Below are positions 41,831 through 49,832 of a stretch of DNA of 64,000 nt, one piece after another; the first letter of the stretch is position 1, and the number at the start of each line of letters is the position of its first letter. This DNA comes from Enterococcus innesii (GTDB taxonomy: Bacteria > Bacillota > Bacilli > Lactobacillales > Enterococcaceae). Both the position numbers and the translations under genes were made by a program. The notes beneath the pieces are model-generated. The model was given only the letters and a program-made list of their open reading frames with translations. It did no database searches and was not told the DNA's origin. Location of the stretch: assembly GCA_018982785.1 (NCBI GenBank), contig JAHHEN010000007.1, positions 62,001 through 126,000 on the forward strand. Reading direction: 5' to 3'.

Positions 41831-42397
41831 AAGAGACCTCTTTTCAGCATACACTTTATTGCTTTATCATCTTATTATACACACCATTCATTAAAAAAAG
41901 AATCTTAAAATATTTTTACACATTACACTTGCAACAATTAACAAAGAAACCATTCTACAGAAGTCATTCCTTAGCTGGGTAAAGTAGTCTTCTCACTAAT
42001 AATCCTTCCATCAAACAACATAGGAAGTGCTTAATTTCCTTCATTCGACTTACTTGAAATCTGCCTCTATGAAGACTAGAAACGCGTATCCAAATCACCG
42101 CTATCCACCGTATTTAGAGTATCGATGTGCTTTTTGAGACAGTGCCGAAATGGCAGACCTTTTCTCCGAAAAAATCAGAGGGGATGCTAACAAAAATACC
42201 GCTAGCAGCAAACGAATCATCGTCCTTACCAACGGCATTTTATTAAAGACTTCTGTCCTGGATTCTCTAAAAATTCCACTTCATATTTTTAGTCAGGCAC
42301 TGTTTTTATTGTAAAAAGAACTTTCTTTTCTTTAGCATAGCAAAGGTGGATTGCCATTCTTTTCTAGGACAGGTTTTGTGGTCCGTAGTAAAAAGAT
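41831..42397. other. Long region without recognised gene
   Basis: 567 bases. Several short open frames without ribosome binding sites on either strand; no strong hairpin or known motif seen. Could be decayed sequence. Confidence 0.4.
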
Positions 42398-44074
42398 TCA
42401 GTACTTTTTAAACGGTTCTTTGTCTCGTAAATGAATATTCTCATGATTGTCTTCGATCATTTCAATCACTCTTGGTTCACTCGTAGCGTATGCTTCCTTC
42501 AACGCAGCATCTAAAGCTTCTTTGGAACGTACACGGACTGCTTTAATACCGTAGCTTTCAGCCATTTCTTTATACCCAATATAATCGATATCGACCCCTT
42601 CTTTTTGTCCGTTATAGTCTAGTTCTTGTTGGAATTCAACCATGTTGTATTCTTTATCCACCCAGATTACTTGCACAATATTCAAATTGTAATGGGCTAC
42701 TGTAGCTAATTCTTGTGAGGAAAACATAAAGCTGCCATCCCCACCTGAAGACAAAATCTTTTCCTCAGGACGCAACAATGCTGCTGAAATCGCCCAAGGA
42801 AGACCGACGCCTAAGGTTTGTTCCCCATCAGACATTAAGAAATGTTTTGGCCGATACACCTTTAGGTATGAACCTAGCCAAACTTCATGACTTCCTCCAT
42901 CCATAACAACGGTCGTATTTGGATGAGCATCGATTATTTTTTGCAAAGAGTCAACAATTTCCAATGGATGTAGTGCATCCTCAGTTGTTTGGCTGGGTAC
43001 TTTTTTCTTCGCTGTCAATTTTTCTTGCAAATCATGGACCACCATTTTCCACTCATCCGTAATGGCTTGATCCGTTATGCTATTGGTAATATTTTTTAGA
43101 TTTTTTGCGATATTGCCTAAGAGTATGGTGTCAGGGAGATAAGTTTCATCTAAATGATCCACTACAGTATCAATATCAATAATGCGCTTGTTATCGGTAT
43201 TCCAAACAGAAGCCCAGTATTCAACCAAATTTAATCCCAATGTAATCACTAAATCACTGTTAAAAACTAGTTCATCCCCAGGCAGGTTATTAAACAGCCC
43301 CACTCGCCCCACATAGTTTTGGGAAAACTCATGCGTCAATAGACCTGTAGCTTCGAACGTCTCCACGACCGGAATTCCCGTTTTTTTAATGAACGCTTGA
43401 ATGGCAGCCGCCGCATTATCATCGGCTGCCCGAGCACCAACGATAACAACTGGGCGTTTTGCCGCTTTGATTTTCTCAACTGCACTAAAAATGGCAGCTT
43501 CGTCACTGATCGTATTGTCCAATTGATTCACTAAGGTCGAAAAAGCCAAACCAGATTTAGTGGTCTCAGCTAACAGAATATTACCTGGAATATCCATAAA
43601 AACGGCCCCGGGATTGCCATTGATACTTGAGACATACGCATTCGCTACTTCATCTGCAAGAGCATCGGTATGCTGAATTTCCTTGGCATATTTAGTAATC
43701 GTTGAATCATTCATTACGCCAGAAATATTAGGATTTTGAGGATACGGTGATACTAACTTCGCTTGTGGAACTTGTCCGGCAATAGCCAATACTGGGTCAC
43801 CATCAGAAGTCGCCGTAGCTAAAGGTGTAACCAAATTCAAAGCCCCCGGTCCTGACGTAGTCATCACTACACCAGGTTTACCAGTCATGCGCCCAATTCC
43901 TTGTGCCATGAAACCCGCATTTTGTTCATGTCTTACCGTAACAACTTTAATCTCTTCACGTTTCTTCAAAGCCATTAATAGCGGACCCAACTTGCCGCCT
44001 GGCAATTGAAAGACATATTCCACGCCATTTTTAATCAATGTATCTATAATCAAGTCTGCACCGTTCTTATTCAT
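42398..44074 (-). CDS. alsS: Acetolactate synthase-like ThDP enzyme
   Basis: 558-aa thiamine diphosphate enzyme. N-terminal VFQLPGGKLGPLLMAL and VRHEQNAGFMAQGIGRMTGKPG contain the catalytic glutamate (HEQ). Central Rossmann-like domain. C-terminal ThDP motif GGDGSFMFSSQELATV...VDKEYNMV. Length and sequence fit catabolic acetolactate synthase (acetoin pathway); no alsD is adjacent, and other ThDP decarboxylases remain possible. ATG 44074 with TAGGAGAG upstream. A putative HxlR element lies about 110 bases upstream. Confidence 0.75.
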   Translation of the reverse strand: MNKNGADLIIDTLIKNGVEYVFQLPGGKLGPLLMALKKREEIKVVTVRHEQNAGFMAQGIGRMTGKPGVVMTTSGPGALNLVTPLATATSDGDPVLAIAGQVPQAKLVSPYPQNPNISGVMNDSTITKYAKEIQHTDALADEVANAYVSSINGNPGAVFMDIPGNILLAETTKSGLAFSTLVNQLDNTISDEAAIFSAVEKIKAAKRPVVIVGARAADDNAAAAIQAFIKKTGIPVVETFEATGLLTHEFSQNYVGRVGLFNNLPGDELVFNSDLVITLGLNLVEYWASVWNTDNKRIIDIDTVVDHLDETYLPDTILLGNIAKNLKNITNSITDQAITDEWKMVVHDLQEKLTAKKKVPSQTTEDALHPLEIVDSLQKIIDAHPNTTVVMDGGSHEVWLGSYLKVYRPKHFLMSDGEQTLGVGLPWAISAALLRPEEKILSSGGDGSFMFSSQELATVAHYNLNIVQVIWVDKEYNMVEFQQELDYNGQKEGVDIDYIGYKEMAESYGIKAVRVRSKEALDAALKEAYATSEPRVIEMIEDNHENIHLRDKEPFKKY

Positions 44075-44180
44075 AATAAATCTCTCCTAAATGTTTTTTG
44101 CAAGTTGTTTATTAGGATTACTTGAGATAGCTGTAAAGGTAATAAATTTGCTTACTCGTGTACTATAGATTCAAAAGAAA

Positions 44181-44210
44181 GAATTGTACATTAGGGAATT
44201 TTTTTATACG
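44181..44210 (-). promoter_or_regulatory. 30-bp element, copy 1 (upstream of alsS)
   Basis: Reads CGTATAAAAAAATTCCCTAA then TGTACAATTC in the alsS direction. Matches 27 of 30 positions of the copy at 45371-45400 upstream of the PEBP gene, in the same orientation relative to the gene. Candidate operator of the intervening HxlR regulator. Confidence 0.55.
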
Positions 44211-44251
44211 TCTATTTCTTATTGCCTTCTTACGATTAGGAGATGAATTGT

Positions 44252-44280
44252 TTTACAAATAGTAAGTAAATCCTTATGAT
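44252..44280 (+). promoter_or_regulatory. Promoter of the HxlR gene
   Basis: TTTACA (44252-44257), 17-bp spacer, TATGAT (44275-44280). A dyad TTTAC/GTAAA overlaps the -35 and spacer. Confidence 0.75.
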
Positions 44281-44314
44281 ACTCTCAGACATACGGAAAA
44301 GGAGACAACGGAAG

Positions 44315-44683
44315 ATGACAAGAAAAATATACAATTGCGAAAATGGCTGCGCGGTCGAATCGACTTTACAAATGATTTCAGGTCGTTGGAAAAGCGTTAT
44401 CTTATATCATTTGATTTTTGATGGGTCGCTTCGCTATAACGAACTACAAAAGCTGATTCCTGGCATCACTAGAAGAATGGTCTCTTTGCAGTTGAAAGAT
44501 TTAGAAAAGGATGGATTGATCTATCGTAAGGTCGTTCAGGAAAAACCATTACAGGTTGTGTATGGAATGACCGATTATGGCTACTCTTTAAAAGAGATCA
44601 TTGAATTATTGTATCGCTGGGGCGAAGATTTTAATCACAAAAACGCGGGATTACTTGAAGAAGAATGTTTAACTTGCAATTGA
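44315..44683 (+). CDS. HxlR family transcriptional regulator
   Basis: 122-aa winged-helix regulator: CENGCAVESTLQMISGRWKSVILYHL at the N-terminus with the conserved Cys often used in redox or electrophile sensing (YodB/HypR group), then IPGITRRMVSLQLKDLEKDGLI. ATG 44315 has AAAGGAGAC upstream. Its position between alsS and the PEBP operon, each carrying the same 30-bp element, makes it their likely regulator. Confidence 0.88.
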   Translation: MTRKIYNCENGCAVESTLQMISGRWKSVILYHLIFDGSLRYNELQKLIPGITRRMVSLQLKDLEKDGLIYRKVVQEKPLQVVYGMTDYGYSLKEIIELLYRWGEDFNHKNAGLLEEECLTCN

Positions 44684-44715
44684 TCGCGACTGCTAGTAAA
44701 AATGAGGTTTTTAAC

Positions 44716-45366
44716 GTGAAAAAGATTGAAAATATTGAAGAATTATATGAAGCATTAAGCACATCAATGGAACATTCAACGTGGTGGGATACAGAAAATC
44801 CATGGGAAATCGTTGTCGGATCAATTTTGGTTCAAAATACCAATTGGAGAAATGTGGCCTATTCTTTAGCAAACATCAGAAGAGAGATTGGCTTTTCTCC
44901 GAAAAGATTGGCAGAAATTGATCAGTTCCTTCTTCAGGATCTGATTCGGCCCAGTGGTTTCTACAAAAATAAATCCCGCGCGATAAAAGAAATCTTTTCT
45001 TGGTTTCAGCGCTACAACTATGATATCGGTATTCTACAGAAAAAAGAACAGGCTGAGTTACGAAAAGAGTTGCTAACTATTTATGGTGTTGGCTATGAAA
45101 CGGCAGATGTACTAATGGTTTTTGTCTTTAATAAGGTCGTGTTTATCGCTGATAAATACGCACAACGAATTTTTAGTCGCTTAGGCCTAAATGAGCCGCT
45201 TACTTACCTCACCCTTCAAAATATGATCGAATTACCCGATACATTTACCAATGAACAAGCTCAAAATTTTCATGGTTGGCTTGTTGATTACGGTCAAGTC
45301 CATTTGAGATCGGATAAAGACTGGCAAGCAGGCTTCTTAAGTCAGTTTACACTCGTTCACCTCTAA
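44716..45366 (+). CDS. HhH-GPD DNA glycosylase, MagIII/endonuclease III-like
   Basis: 216 aa from GTG 44716 (GAGG 9 bases upstream); an ATG at 44665 overlapping the HxlR gene is an alternative. Helix-hairpin-helix LLTIYGVGYETADVLMVF followed by FIADKYAQRIFSRLG with the catalytic Asp. The Lys of endonuclease III is Glu here (GYETA), and the C-terminal four-cysteine iron-sulfur motif is missing. This points to a monofunctional 3-methyladenine (MagIII-like) glycosylase without lyase activity. Confidence 0.75.
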   Translation: MKKIENIEELYEALSTSMEHSTWWDTENPWEIVVGSILVQNTNWRNVAYSLANIRREIGFSPKRLAEIDQFLLQDLIRPSGFYKNKSRAIKEIFSWFQRYNYDIGILQKKEQAELRKELLTIYGVGYETADVLMVFVFNKVVFIADKYAQRIFSRLGLNEPLTYLTLQNMIELPDTFTNEQAQNFHGWLVDYGQVHLRSDKDWQAGFLSQFTLVHL

Positions 45367-45370
45367 TTGT

Positions 45371-45400
45371 GGTATAAAAAAATTCCCTAATTTACATTTC
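45371..45400 (+). promoter_or_regulatory. 30-bp element, copy 2 (upstream of the PEBP operon)
   Basis: GGTATAAAAAAATTCCCTAA followed by TTTACATTTC. 27 of 30 bases match the alsS-upstream copy, read in gene direction. Lies 58 bases before the PEBP start. Confidence 0.55.
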
Positions 45401-45457
45401 ATTGACGGAGGATTACGCTGTCCTTGTTACAAAAACACGTTTCAAGGAGGAGATAGT

Positions 45458-45988
45458 ATGAACGATCCATTTTTAGGATTACAAGACGTGCCAGCGTTTC
45501 ACGTGACCAGTAAGGACATTGTTGACGGGAAACTTATGGATAAGAAATTTATGTCTGGCGATTTTGGGATTGAGGATGGACAAGACATTTCACCAGAGCT
45601 TCACTGGACCGGTGCACCAAGCAATACGAAAAGCTATGCGGTTACCTTATACGACCCTGATGCACCAACTGGATCAGGATTTTGGCATTGGGCAGTCATG
45701 AATATCCCCGCTTCTGTAGAGGAATTACCACAAGGAGCCGGCAGTAGCGATAACGCAAAGCTGCCCCAAGGAGCCGTTCAATTACCAAATGATGCCCGTA
45801 TGAAAAAATATATTGGTGCTGCGCCGCCCAAAGGTCATGGTGTTCATCACTACTTCTTAACGGTTTGGGCATTGGCTATTGAGAAAGTTGAAATTCCTGA
45901 GGATTCTACCCCAGCCTTTTTCATTTTTAATACCTTTGGACATGTCCTAGCTCGTGGTGTTGTGAACTTTGAAGTCGAAGTGAAATAG
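45458..45988 (+). CDS. PEBP family protein (YbhB/YbcL-like)
   Basis: 176-aa phosphatidylethanolamine-binding-protein fold. Motifs DISPELHWTGAP, LYDPDAPTGSGFWHWAVMNIP (the DPDAP and GxxxHW anion pocket) and GHGVHHYFLTVWAL are clear. CAAGGAGGAG precedes the start. First gene of a three-gene unit with an MRJP-like protein and a quinone oxidoreductase. Cellular role in bacteria is not established. Confidence 0.92.
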   Translation: MNDPFLGLQDVPAFHVTSKDIVDGKLMDKKFMSGDFGIEDGQDISPELHWTGAPSNTKSYAVTLYDPDAPTGSGFWHWAVMNIPASVEELPQGAGSSDNAKLPQGAVQLPNDARMKKYIGAAPPKGHGVHHYFLTVWALAIEKVEIPEDSTPAFFIFNTFGHVLARGVVNFEVEVK

Positions 45989-46014
45989 GGAAAGCTCAGA
46001 GAGGAAGATACGTA

Positions 46015-47103
46015 ATGAATGCTGCAAAAGAAAACTATTTTGGCAAACTAGAACAAGTCCATGAATTTTATGGTGCGATGCCTAACGGTGTTAGCTTATC
46101 GGAAACCGGGAGAATCTTTATTAATTTTCCTGAATGGGGAGACCAAGTAACCGCGACAGTCGTTGAACGAGTAGACGGCAAATTAATTCCTTATCCTAGC
46201 CAAGAAGCGAATGCATTTGATCCTCAAAATCCGGAAAACGGATTTCTAAGTGTACAAAGTATTGTTGCTGATGGTGCTGGTACTTTGTGGGTATTGGATA
46301 CCGCTGCACCCAAATTCACCGTTCCTGTTAAGGGTGGGGCAAAACTGGTTGCTGTGGATTTAAGTACTAATCAAATTCGCAAAGTCTATACTTTTTCACC
46401 GGATGTCGTCCTAGACTCTACGTATTTGAATGATGTTCGAATTGATTTACGCCGCGGTTCTGAAGGTGTAGCCTATATAACCGATTCTTCTATTACCGGT
46501 CCTGGTGCTTTGATCGTACTCGATTTAGGTACTGGCGATGCGTTTCGTATTTTAGATGGCGCACCCTCCACCGCGGTTGATCCAGCCTTTATTCCTAAAG
46601 TTGAAGGCGAGATTTTGTTAAATCGCTCGGCTGATGGAACAACTTCGCCTTGGCAAGTGGCAGCTGACGGCCTAGCGATTTCTCCCGATGGAAAAACCTT
46701 GTTTTTTAGTCCTTTATCCAGTCGACATTTATACTCAATTGAAACTGATAAAATTTTCAACAAAGAAATTGACGATCATGCGTTAGAAGCACATGTTAAA
46801 GATTGGGGCGAAAAAGGCGCCTCTGATGGCATGATTACGGCAGAAGATGGAACGATCTATGCTGGCGACTATGAAAACAACAGCATTCGTGTGATTCACA
46901 CGGATGGTACTATGGAAACTTTGGCTCACGATCCGCGTATTTTATGGCCAGATACTTTATCTATTGGACCAGATCAATACTTATATTTTAACGCCAACCA
47001 GCTGCAACGGCAGGCTAGTTTTCACAAAGGAGAAGACCTGAGAGAGAAGCCTTACAGTCTGTTCCGCATTTTTATCGGGAAAGGTCCTGCGAAAGCAAAC
47101 TAA
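46015..47103 (+). CDS. MRJP/yellow-like (SMP-30-type) beta-propeller protein
   Basis: 362 aa without a signal peptide. Sequence such as LWVLDTAAPKFTVPVKGGAKLVAVDL, VYTFSPDVVLDSTYLNDVRIDL and AYITDSSITGPGALIVLDL follows the major royal jelly protein/yellow family, related in fold to gluconolactonase/SMP-30 lactonases. Starts 26 bases after the PEBP gene with AGAGAGGAAG. Substrate unknown; dopachrome tautomerase-like naming in databases is not evidence of that activity. Confidence 0.75.
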   Translation: MNAAKENYFGKLEQVHEFYGAMPNGVSLSETGRIFINFPEWGDQVTATVVERVDGKLIPYPSQEANAFDPQNPENGFLSVQSIVADGAGTLWVLDTAAPKFTVPVKGGAKLVAVDLSTNQIRKVYTFSPDVVLDSTYLNDVRIDLRRGSEGVAYITDSSITGPGALIVLDLGTGDAFRILDGAPSTAVDPAFIPKVEGEILLNRSADGTTSPWQVAADGLAISPDGKTLFFSPLSSRHLYSIETDKIFNKEIDDHALEAHVKDWGEKGASDGMITAEDGTIYAGDYENNSIRVIHTDGTMETLAHDPRILWPDTLSIGPDQYLYFNANQLQRQASFHKGEDLREKPYSLFRIFIGKGPAKAN

Positions 47104-47178
47104 CCGGTCTTGATCCAAATGGAGGGCAATACGTAAAAGAACTAATACGATTTTCTATCCAGAAAAGGAGGAATTAAG

Positions 47179-48231
47179 ATGTCAGAACAGAAAACGATGA
47201 ATGTAATAGGCTTTTTCGAAGGCCTGCCAATTGAATCTACGCATAGTTTTATTGACCAAAAAGAAGGAATCCCTGTTCCAGGTCCTCGTGATTTATTAGT
47301 AAAAATCAAAGCCGTTTCGGTCAATCCAGTCGACACCAAATTACGGCAAACGACTCGCAAGCGAAATGCCCTGCGTATCTTAGGTTTTGATGCGGTCGGA
47401 GAAGTGGTCGCTGTCGGAAAAGATGTCATGAAATTTACTGTTGGTGATCGGGTCTTTTATGCAGGAACCACCACTCGATCAGGAAGCAATCAAGAATATC
47501 AAGCAGTCGATGAACGGATCGTTGCTCTAGCCCCTAAAAATTTAACAGATGAAGAGGCGGCTGCATTCCCATTGACTGCATTAACCGCTTATGAATTGCT
47601 GTTTGAAAAATTCGGCTTGACTCCTAAAGAAAACGCCAATCAAGGGAAAAGTATTCTCGTTATCAATGGTGCAGGTGGCGTCGGATCGATACTGAATCAG
47701 TTGGCTCATTGGGCAGGTCTAGAAGTGTATGCTACCGCTAGTTCAAAAAATTTTGACTGGCTTAAAAAAACCGGGGTTGACCACCCTTTAGACTACCATC
47801 ACGACCTAAGGGACAGCTTTCGAGAATTAGGCGTTCCGAATGTCGATTATATCGCTGTCTTGTTTGACATCACCCAATACTTTGATCAAATCAGCCATTT
47901 GGTAAAACCTTATGGTCATGTGGGCACGATCGTTGGCATTCACGAGCCCCTTGATTTAAGTGTATGGAAAAACCTTTCTGTTAGCTTTGATTGGGAGTAT
48001 ATGTTTGCTAAAACAGACTACGACTATCAAATCGAGACACAAGGACAAGCGCTAAAAATGATTGCTGATTTAGCAAATGAAGGGACACTAAAAACAACCT
48101 TAAGCAAAGTCTATTCGGATGGAATCAACGCGGCAAATTTGAAGCGCGCAACGAGAGATGTCGAAAGTGGCCATATGTTGGGAAAAGTCGTCGTAAGTGG
48201 TCCTTTTAATGGAAACCCTACAGGGAATTAA
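47179..48231 (+). CDS. Quinone oxidoreductase-like zinc-type alcohol dehydrogenase
   Basis: 350-aa MDR-superfamily reductase: GroES-like N-terminus (GPRDLLVKIKAVSVNPVDTK, GFDAVGEVVAVG), NADP-binding VINGAGGVGSILNQLA, and VDYIAVLFDI. Zinc ligands are not evident, so it belongs to the zinc-free NADPH:quinone/enone reductases. AAAAGGAGGA precedes the start. Third gene of the PEBP unit; electrophile or quinone detoxification under HxlR fits. Confidence 0.85.
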   Translation: MSEQKTMNVIGFFEGLPIESTHSFIDQKEGIPVPGPRDLLVKIKAVSVNPVDTKLRQTTRKRNALRILGFDAVGEVVAVGKDVMKFTVGDRVFYAGTTTRSGSNQEYQAVDERIVALAPKNLTDEEAAAFPLTALTAYELLFEKFGLTPKENANQGKSILVINGAGGVGSILNQLAHWAGLEVYATASSKNFDWLKKTGVDHPLDYHHDLRDSFRELGVPNVDYIAVLFDITQYFDQISHLVKPYGHVGTIVGIHEPLDLSVWKNLSVSFDWEYMFAKTDYDYQIETQGQALKMIADLANEGTLKTTLSKVYSDGINAANLKRATRDVESGHMLGKVVVSGPFNGNPTGN

Positions 48232-48530
48232 TCGCCCGAGCCATTTAATGAATGCTCCCTTCAACAGAATTCATCATATATTCTAATACACTATCACTGA
48301 TTTTTCGTAACAGCCGGATTCTCAAAGAATGATTTGTAGATGAAAAAAGCATTCAGAAAACAATGGGTCTCTGGATGCTTCATTCATCAATATAATAATC
48401 TAATGGATAACATAGTTAAAACTGAAATCAAGGTAAATCCATATTCGTTTTTCATAAAATCATCATCCATTCATAACTTAAAAAATAGTCATTCTTAGTA
48501 AGTGTTTATTTTCAAGAAAATTCATTCTCT
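48232..48530. other. Intergenic region
   Basis: About 300 bases; contains the terminator at 48343-48380. Nothing else recognised. Confidence 0.4.
48343..48380 (-). terminator. Terminator of the small-protein pair
   Basis: 11-bp stem (one wobble) AAGCATTCAGA/TCTGGATGCTT, followed by six T on the minus strand. Confidence 0.6.
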
Positions 48531-48613
48531 TTACTTAGTAAGATAGAAAAAGACAACAACCATTATGACAACAAGTACCCAAAAATACCATTTTTCAGAG
48601 TTTTTTTCTTCAT
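48531..48613 (-). CDS. Single-pass membrane micropeptide (27 aa when repaired)
   Basis: ATG 48613 has AAAAGGGAG 6 bases upstream. As given the frame ends after 16 codons. One added A in the A7 run (48601-48607) gives MKKKNSEK, then WYFWVLVVIMVVVFFYL and a TK end, with 84 nt exactly. The product is a basic N-terminus plus one membrane helix. It is too short for standard gene calling. It lies downstream of the 64-aa gene on the same strand. Confidence 0.5.
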
Positions 48614-48723
48614 ATCTATTCTCCCTTTTTATTCATCTCAATTTTGAAAGAAACATAATAAGCAAAATATCGCCTTCTTGAAGGGCAATCGCTATCTGAT
48701 TCCCTATCCGATTAATTCTCGGT

Positions 48724-48918
48724 TCACTCATCCCTAAATTTCAGGAATAGGTCTTTCGCTTGTCCTGTACTCATGTTTGTCAGGACTTTAATTTTCTTGA
48801 CCATGCCAATATCATTTTCGTTTTTTGAAAGCATTTGTCGTGCCATTTCTTCTTTGATCTCTGCTTCTTCTTCCTTCGTTAAATTTCTGACTTCTTTCTT
48901 TTTACCAAAGAATCCCAT
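48724..48918 (-). CDS. Small hypothetical protein (64 aa)
   Basis: ATG 48918 with AAGAAGGGGAG upstream. Highly charged, helical (LTKEEEAEIKEEMARQML), beginning MGFFGKKKEV. A C-terminal segment VKKIKVLTNMSTGQAKDLFL recalls short SHOCT-like or ribosomal L7/L12-like helices, but I do not assign a family. Confidence 0.6.
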   Translation of the reverse strand: MGFFGKKKEVRNLTKEEEAEIKEEMARQMLSKNENDIGMVKKIKVLTNMSTGQAKDLFLKFRDE

Positions 48919-49059
48919 CCTGTTCTCCCCTTCTTATAAAATTTATGCGCTTTTCACACTAGCCAGACTGAGCATTCTTTTTATCTAAAATGCGTTTTTC
49001 TATCCATCACTTGATTCCTATACTCTAATCTACCATTTCTGTCGAAACCGAGGAAATGG

Positions 49060-49521
49060 TTAGTTCTCTTTTTTATTTTTAGGGAAGATATAAAAATAAA
49101 ACACGGAGCCAATGATGATCGCTGGCGGCACCGAGATGCTCAATAATTTTAAAGCAGTGTTTAAAAGCACACCAAATTTTTCTTGAATAGAAAGATTCAT
49201 AATCGTGCTGAAGTCTTGATTGAACGAAGTAACGATCATCGTGACAAAAAAGAGCAAGCAAAAACTAATCACCCCATACTTGATACTTACTTTTAAATTC
49301 TCATTGTCTTTCTTAGTTTCTTCCAAAAGTAATGTTTCTAATGAGATATCCAATTCTTCGGCTATTTTGATCATATTTTTTTTGCTAGGGTAGGTAGCAC
49401 CTAACTCCCATTTTGAGATTGTCTTGTCACTTACTTCTAATAATTCTGCTAGCATACTTTGTGTTAGCTTGTTTTTTTCTCTATATTCTTTCAGCTTCAT
49501 TGCTAATATTGTTTCCTTCAT
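49060..49521 (-). CDS. XRE-family HTH protein with two membrane helices
   Basis: 153 aa. HTH_3 domain (LKEYREKNKLTQSMLAELL, VSDKTISKWELGATYPS) to about residue 70, then helices ISFCLLFFVTMIVTSF and VPPAIIIGSVFYFYIF. Same layout as the 157-aa protein at 23435. GAGGAG precedes ATG 49521. Target unknown. Confidence 0.8.
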   Translation of the reverse strand: MKETILAMKLKEYREKNKLTQSMLAELLEVSDKTISKWELGATYPSKKNMIKIAEELDISLETLLLEETKKDNENLKVSIKYGVISFCLLFFVTMIVTSFNQDFSTIMNLSIQEKFGVLLNTALKLLSISVPPAIIIGSVFYFYIFPKNKKEN

Positions 49522-49751
49522 TTCAACAACTCCTCATCGATTTCTATCTTTCATTTTGACATAAAACCTACCATTTAACAGGAATTCTTGAAAAAGAGAG
49601 TAGAATAGAGGGGATTTTTTTAGCTACTTCTGGTGATTTGCCTGAAACATACTACCGAATCCTTCCTTACAACAATAGTTGTTGTGCATTCTGATATCTT
49701 CTAAATAATATCAAACCAGAAATCATAAGCATCTGTAAATAATTAAAGGAG

Positions 49752-49773
49752 ACGCAAAAACTTCCCTGTTTTT
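49752..49773 (-). terminator. Weak terminator beyond the second P-type ATPase
   Basis: 8-bp stem GCAAAAAC/GTTTTTGC with a 6-base loop, about 60 bases after the ATPase stop; only a partial T-tail on the minus strand. Confidence 0.4.
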
Positions 49774-49832
49774 GCCCTCCCTCATTTCTCAAGAAAATAT
49801 GTTAATAGAAGATTCTCTTCCTATCATTCACA

